DNA of 64,000 nt from assembly GCF_001592365.1 (NCBI RefSeq), contig NZ_BCWU01000001.1, positions 717,115 through 781,114 of the forward strand, given 5' to 3'. Shown here in pieces: positions 62,127 through 64,000 of the stretch; the stretch's first letter is position 1, and the number at the start of each line of letters is the position of its first letter. The notes under the pieces are model-generated. The model had not been told where the DNA came from and searched no databases. It was given only the letters and a program-made list of their open reading frames with translations. A program made the position numbers and the translations under genes. The DNA comes from Gordonia hydrophobica NBRC 16057. Lineage in GTDB: Bacteria; Actinomycetota; Actinomycetes; Mycobacteriales; Mycobacteriaceae.

Positions 62127-62345
62127 ATGGCAACACGCGCCGAGGGCATCAATCCGGTCATGCGAGACCGGCTGGTATGCCCCCAGGACCTGGGCGAACT
62201 GATCGATGCGGGAGACGAACTCTATAACCCGCGCCTTCGAGTCGCCTATGCCATCGACGACAAGGGCATCCCGAACATGTTGATCGACGACGCGCGCTCG
62301 GTCTCCGATGAGGAGCACGAGCGCTTCACCACGAAGGAATCGTGA
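62127..62345 (+). CDS. UPF0434/Trm112-like small protein
   Basis: 72 residues. [45 protein letters not shown] matches the UPF0434/Trm112 fold (LLxxLxCPxDxGxL...YNPRLxxAYxIxDGIPxLL), although the second Cys pair of Trm112 is missing, so a zinc site is unlikely. It corresponds to Rv1684. ATG 62127 has GGGAG. The stop overlaps the tyrS GTG. Confidence 0.82.
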   Translation: MATRAEGINPVMRDRLVCPQDLGELIDAGDELYNPRLRVAYAIDDKGIPNMLIDDARSVSDEEHERFTTKES

Positions 62346-63625
62346 CAGCACCCGTGGACCAGAACATCCTCGACGACCTCATCTGGCGTGGGCTCATCGG
62401 CCAGACGACCGACGAAGACGCATTGCGCAAGGCGCTGGACGAGCCGATCTCGCTGTACGCGGGCTTCGACCCGACGGCTTCGAGCCTGCACGCCGGCCAT
62501 TTGGTTCCGTTGCTGACCTTGCGTCGGTTCCAGCTTGCCGGACACCGGCCCGTCGTCCTCGCCGGCGGTGCCACCGGGCTCATCGGTGATCCCCGCGATG
62601 TCGGCGAACGCACCATGAACTCCGCCGACACCGTGGCCGACTGGGCCGACACCATCGTCGGTCAGCTCCAGCGGTTCGTGACGATCGACGATTCCGCCAA
62701 CGGCGCGGTACTGGTGAACAACAACGAGTGGACGGCGTCGCTGTCGGCGATCGAGTTCCTCCGTGACATCGGCAAGCACTTCTCGGTCAACGTGATGCTG
62801 GCGCGCGAGACCGTGAAGCGACGCCTCGAGTCCGACGGCATCAGTTACACGGAATTCAGCTACCTGCTGCTGCAGTCCAACGATTTCCTGCAGCTGAACA
62901 GGAAGTACGGCTGCGTGCTCCAGATCGGTGGATCCGATCAGTGGGGCAACATCATCGGCGGAGTCGACCTGATCCGCAAGGTCGACGGCGCAAGCGCGCA
63001 TGCCCTGACCGTTCCGCTCGTCACGTCGGCGGACGGAAAGAAGTTCGGGAAGTCGACGGGTGGCGGAAGCGTCTGGCTCGATCCCGAGCTCACCAGCCCG
63101 TACGCCTGGTACCAGTACTTCGTGAACACGGCCGACGCCGACGTCGTGAAGTTCCTCAAGTGGTTCACCTTCCTGAGCCGCGAAGAGATCGAGGAACTCG
63201 AGAAGATCACCGCGGAGAAGCCGTTCCTACGCGAGGCGCAGAAGCGGCTCGCCCAAGAACTGACCACGCTGATCCACGGTGCCGATCAGACCGCGGCCGC
63301 CGAGCTCGCAAGCAAGGCGCTGTTCGGGCGCGCCGAATTGACCGACCTCGACGAGGCAACACTGGGTGCAGCCCTGCGAGAGACCGGAGTCGCCGAGTTC
63401 GCGGACGGCTCCGAACCGACGATCGTCGAACTGCTCGTCCAGTCCGGCCTCGCCGACAGCAACAAAGCGGCTCGTCGCGCTGTCGACGAGGGCGGCGCCT
63501 ACGTGAACAACCAGAAGGTGACCGACGCCGACTGGAAGCCCGCATCCGCCGATCTGCTGTTCGGCAGTTGGCTGGTGCTCAGGCGTGGCAAGAAGACCTT
63601 CGCCGGCGCCAAGATCGGTTCTTGA
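62342..63625 (+). CDS. tyrS: Tyrosine-tRNA ligase
   Basis: 427 residues, class I synthetase. HIGH motif as HAGH ([11 protein letters not shown]), KMSKS motif as KFGKS ([12 protein letters not shown]), [11 protein letters not shown] and the C-terminal S4 domain ([30 protein letters not shown]). GTG overlaps the upstream stop by 4 bp. Confidence 0.98.
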   Translation: MTAPVDQNILDDLIWRGLIGQTTDEDALRKALDEPISLYAGFDPTASSLHAGHLVPLLTLRRFQLAGHRPVVLAGGATGLIGDPRDVGERTMNSADTVADWADTIVGQLQRFVTIDDSANGAVLVNNNEWTASLSAIEFLRDIGKHFSVNVMLARETVKRRLESDGISYTEFSYLLLQSNDFLQLNRKYGCVLQIGGSDQWGNIIGGVDLIRKVDGASAHALTVPLVTSADGKKFGKSTGGGSVWLDPELTSPYAWYQYFVNTADADVVKFLKWFTFLSREEIEELEKITAEKPFLREAQKRLAQELTTLIHGADQTAAAELASKALFGRAELTDLDEATLGAALRETGVAEFADGSEPTIVELLVQSGLADSNKAARRAVDEGGAYVNNQKVTDADWKPASADLLFGSWLVLRRGKKTFAGAKIGS

Positions 63626-63738
63626 CCTGTTGGCGATGCGCTGACCTGGCAATTTGGCACTTCGGCGAGAGCATGTGTAACTTATTCCAGGTCAGCGGGT
63701 CGCCGCTGGCAAGCGAAATCCCCTTCCGAGACGGCGAG

Positions 63739-63768
63739 TTGCACTCGTCGCGATGGTCTGGGTAGAGT
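63739..63768 (+). promoter_or_regulatory. rRNA operon promoter, upstream copy
   Basis: TTGCAC (63739-63744) and TAGAGT (63763-63768) with an 18-bp spacer, in the gap after tyrS and upstream of the rRNA leader. It is a candidate first rrn promoter. A weaker pair TTGGCA/TAACTT at 63654-63683 precedes it. Confidence 0.5.
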
Positions 63769-63826
63769 AGCGGTCCTGCGCCTCGCAGAGTTCAGATCGT
63801 CTTCGGATGGGTTGGAATCGAGCGTT

Positions 63827-63855
63827 TTGCAGGGATGATTCCGGTCTGCTAGGCT
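63827..63855 (+). promoter_or_regulatory. rRNA operon promoter, proximal copy
   Basis: TTGCAG (63827-63832) and TAGGCT (63850-63855) separated by exactly 17 bp, followed by about 145 nt of pre-16S leader. It is better spaced than the upstream pair and the most likely major rrn promoter. Confidence 0.6.
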
Positions 63856-64000
63856 GGAAAGGTCGCCTCGGAGACGGGGAGATCGACAAAAATAGTTTCA
63901 GATGTCTGCTGGAGTTCGGCCGGGTTGTTGTCTGGTTGGTGCTGGTGGGTGTGTGTTCTTTGAGAACTCGATAGTGTGTTTTGGATTTCTTGTGCCGCAA
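63856..64000 (+). other. Pre-16S rRNA leader with boxA-like element
   Basis: The sequence from about 63954, TGTTCTTTGAGAACTC followed by ATAGTGTGTTTTGG, is the hallmark antitermination/processing leader found just upstream of 16S rRNA in Mycobacteriales. The mature 16S start is not reached before the window ends. No coding frame is seen in 63626-64000. Confidence 0.8.

Overview
The window is high-GC actinobacterial DNA. GTG starts, 4-bp stop/start overlaps and leaderless promoters are frequent. The gene order argCJBDFR-argH, then a lipase/acyl-CoA-synthetase fusion like M. tuberculosis Rv1683, then an Rv1684-like small protein and tyrS, together with an IdeR-type iron box and group I truncated haemoglobin, suggests a mycolate-producing member of the Mycobacteriales (Gordonia/Williamsia-like). 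The genus is inferred, not shown.

Left third (about 1-14,400): the 5' part of pyc, then a catabolic island. It encodes a nearly complete route from 3-hydroxyanthranilate to central metabolism: 3-hydroxyanthranilate 3,4-dioxygenase, ACMS decarboxylase, 2-aminomuconate semialdehyde dehydrogenase, 2-aminomuconate deaminase, 4-oxalocrotonate decarboxylase, 2-oxopent-4-enoate hydratase, 4-hydroxy-2-oxovalerate aldolase and acylating acetaldehyde dehydrogenase. It also carries an MHS-family transporter and a formamidase-like hydrolase. The genes lie in two + strand blocks (3070-8898 and 11551-14370). Between and beside them are LysR, PadR and IclR regulators and an F420-type (LLM) oxidoreductase. 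The decarboxylase and deaminase share one uninterrupted frame with an internal ribosome site. No gene here makes 3-hydroxyanthranilate, so the true starting substrate is open.

Middle (14,400-36,600): a MITE-like palindromic element supplies the stop codon of coaE and appears to have shortened it. A SWIM/SNF2-helicase pair is divergent from a TetR gene. Next come an LppU-like membrane protein, a DUF402 protein, and a 435-bp region of opposed 36-bp repeats. A minus-strand group follows: VOC protein, Tat/lipoprotein Rieske, acyl-CoA ligase, DUF3556 membrane protein, phytoene-desaturase-like oxidoreductase and PucR regulator. Then uvrB, a universal stress protein, a HelD-type helicase, a DoxX protein and an MBL-fold hydrolase.

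Right part (36,600-64,000): mostly housekeeping. It contains uvrA, infC (apparent ATC start)-rpmI-rplT, an rRNA methyltransferase, an IdeR-boxed siderophore-type ABC ATPase without partners, a receptor Ser/Thr kinase with a seven-repeat RCC1-like ectodomain, pheST, a metallophosphoesterase, the arginine cluster (argG absent), the Rv1683-like fusion protein and tyrS. The window ends in the promoter/leader region of an rRNA operon, just before 16S rRNA.
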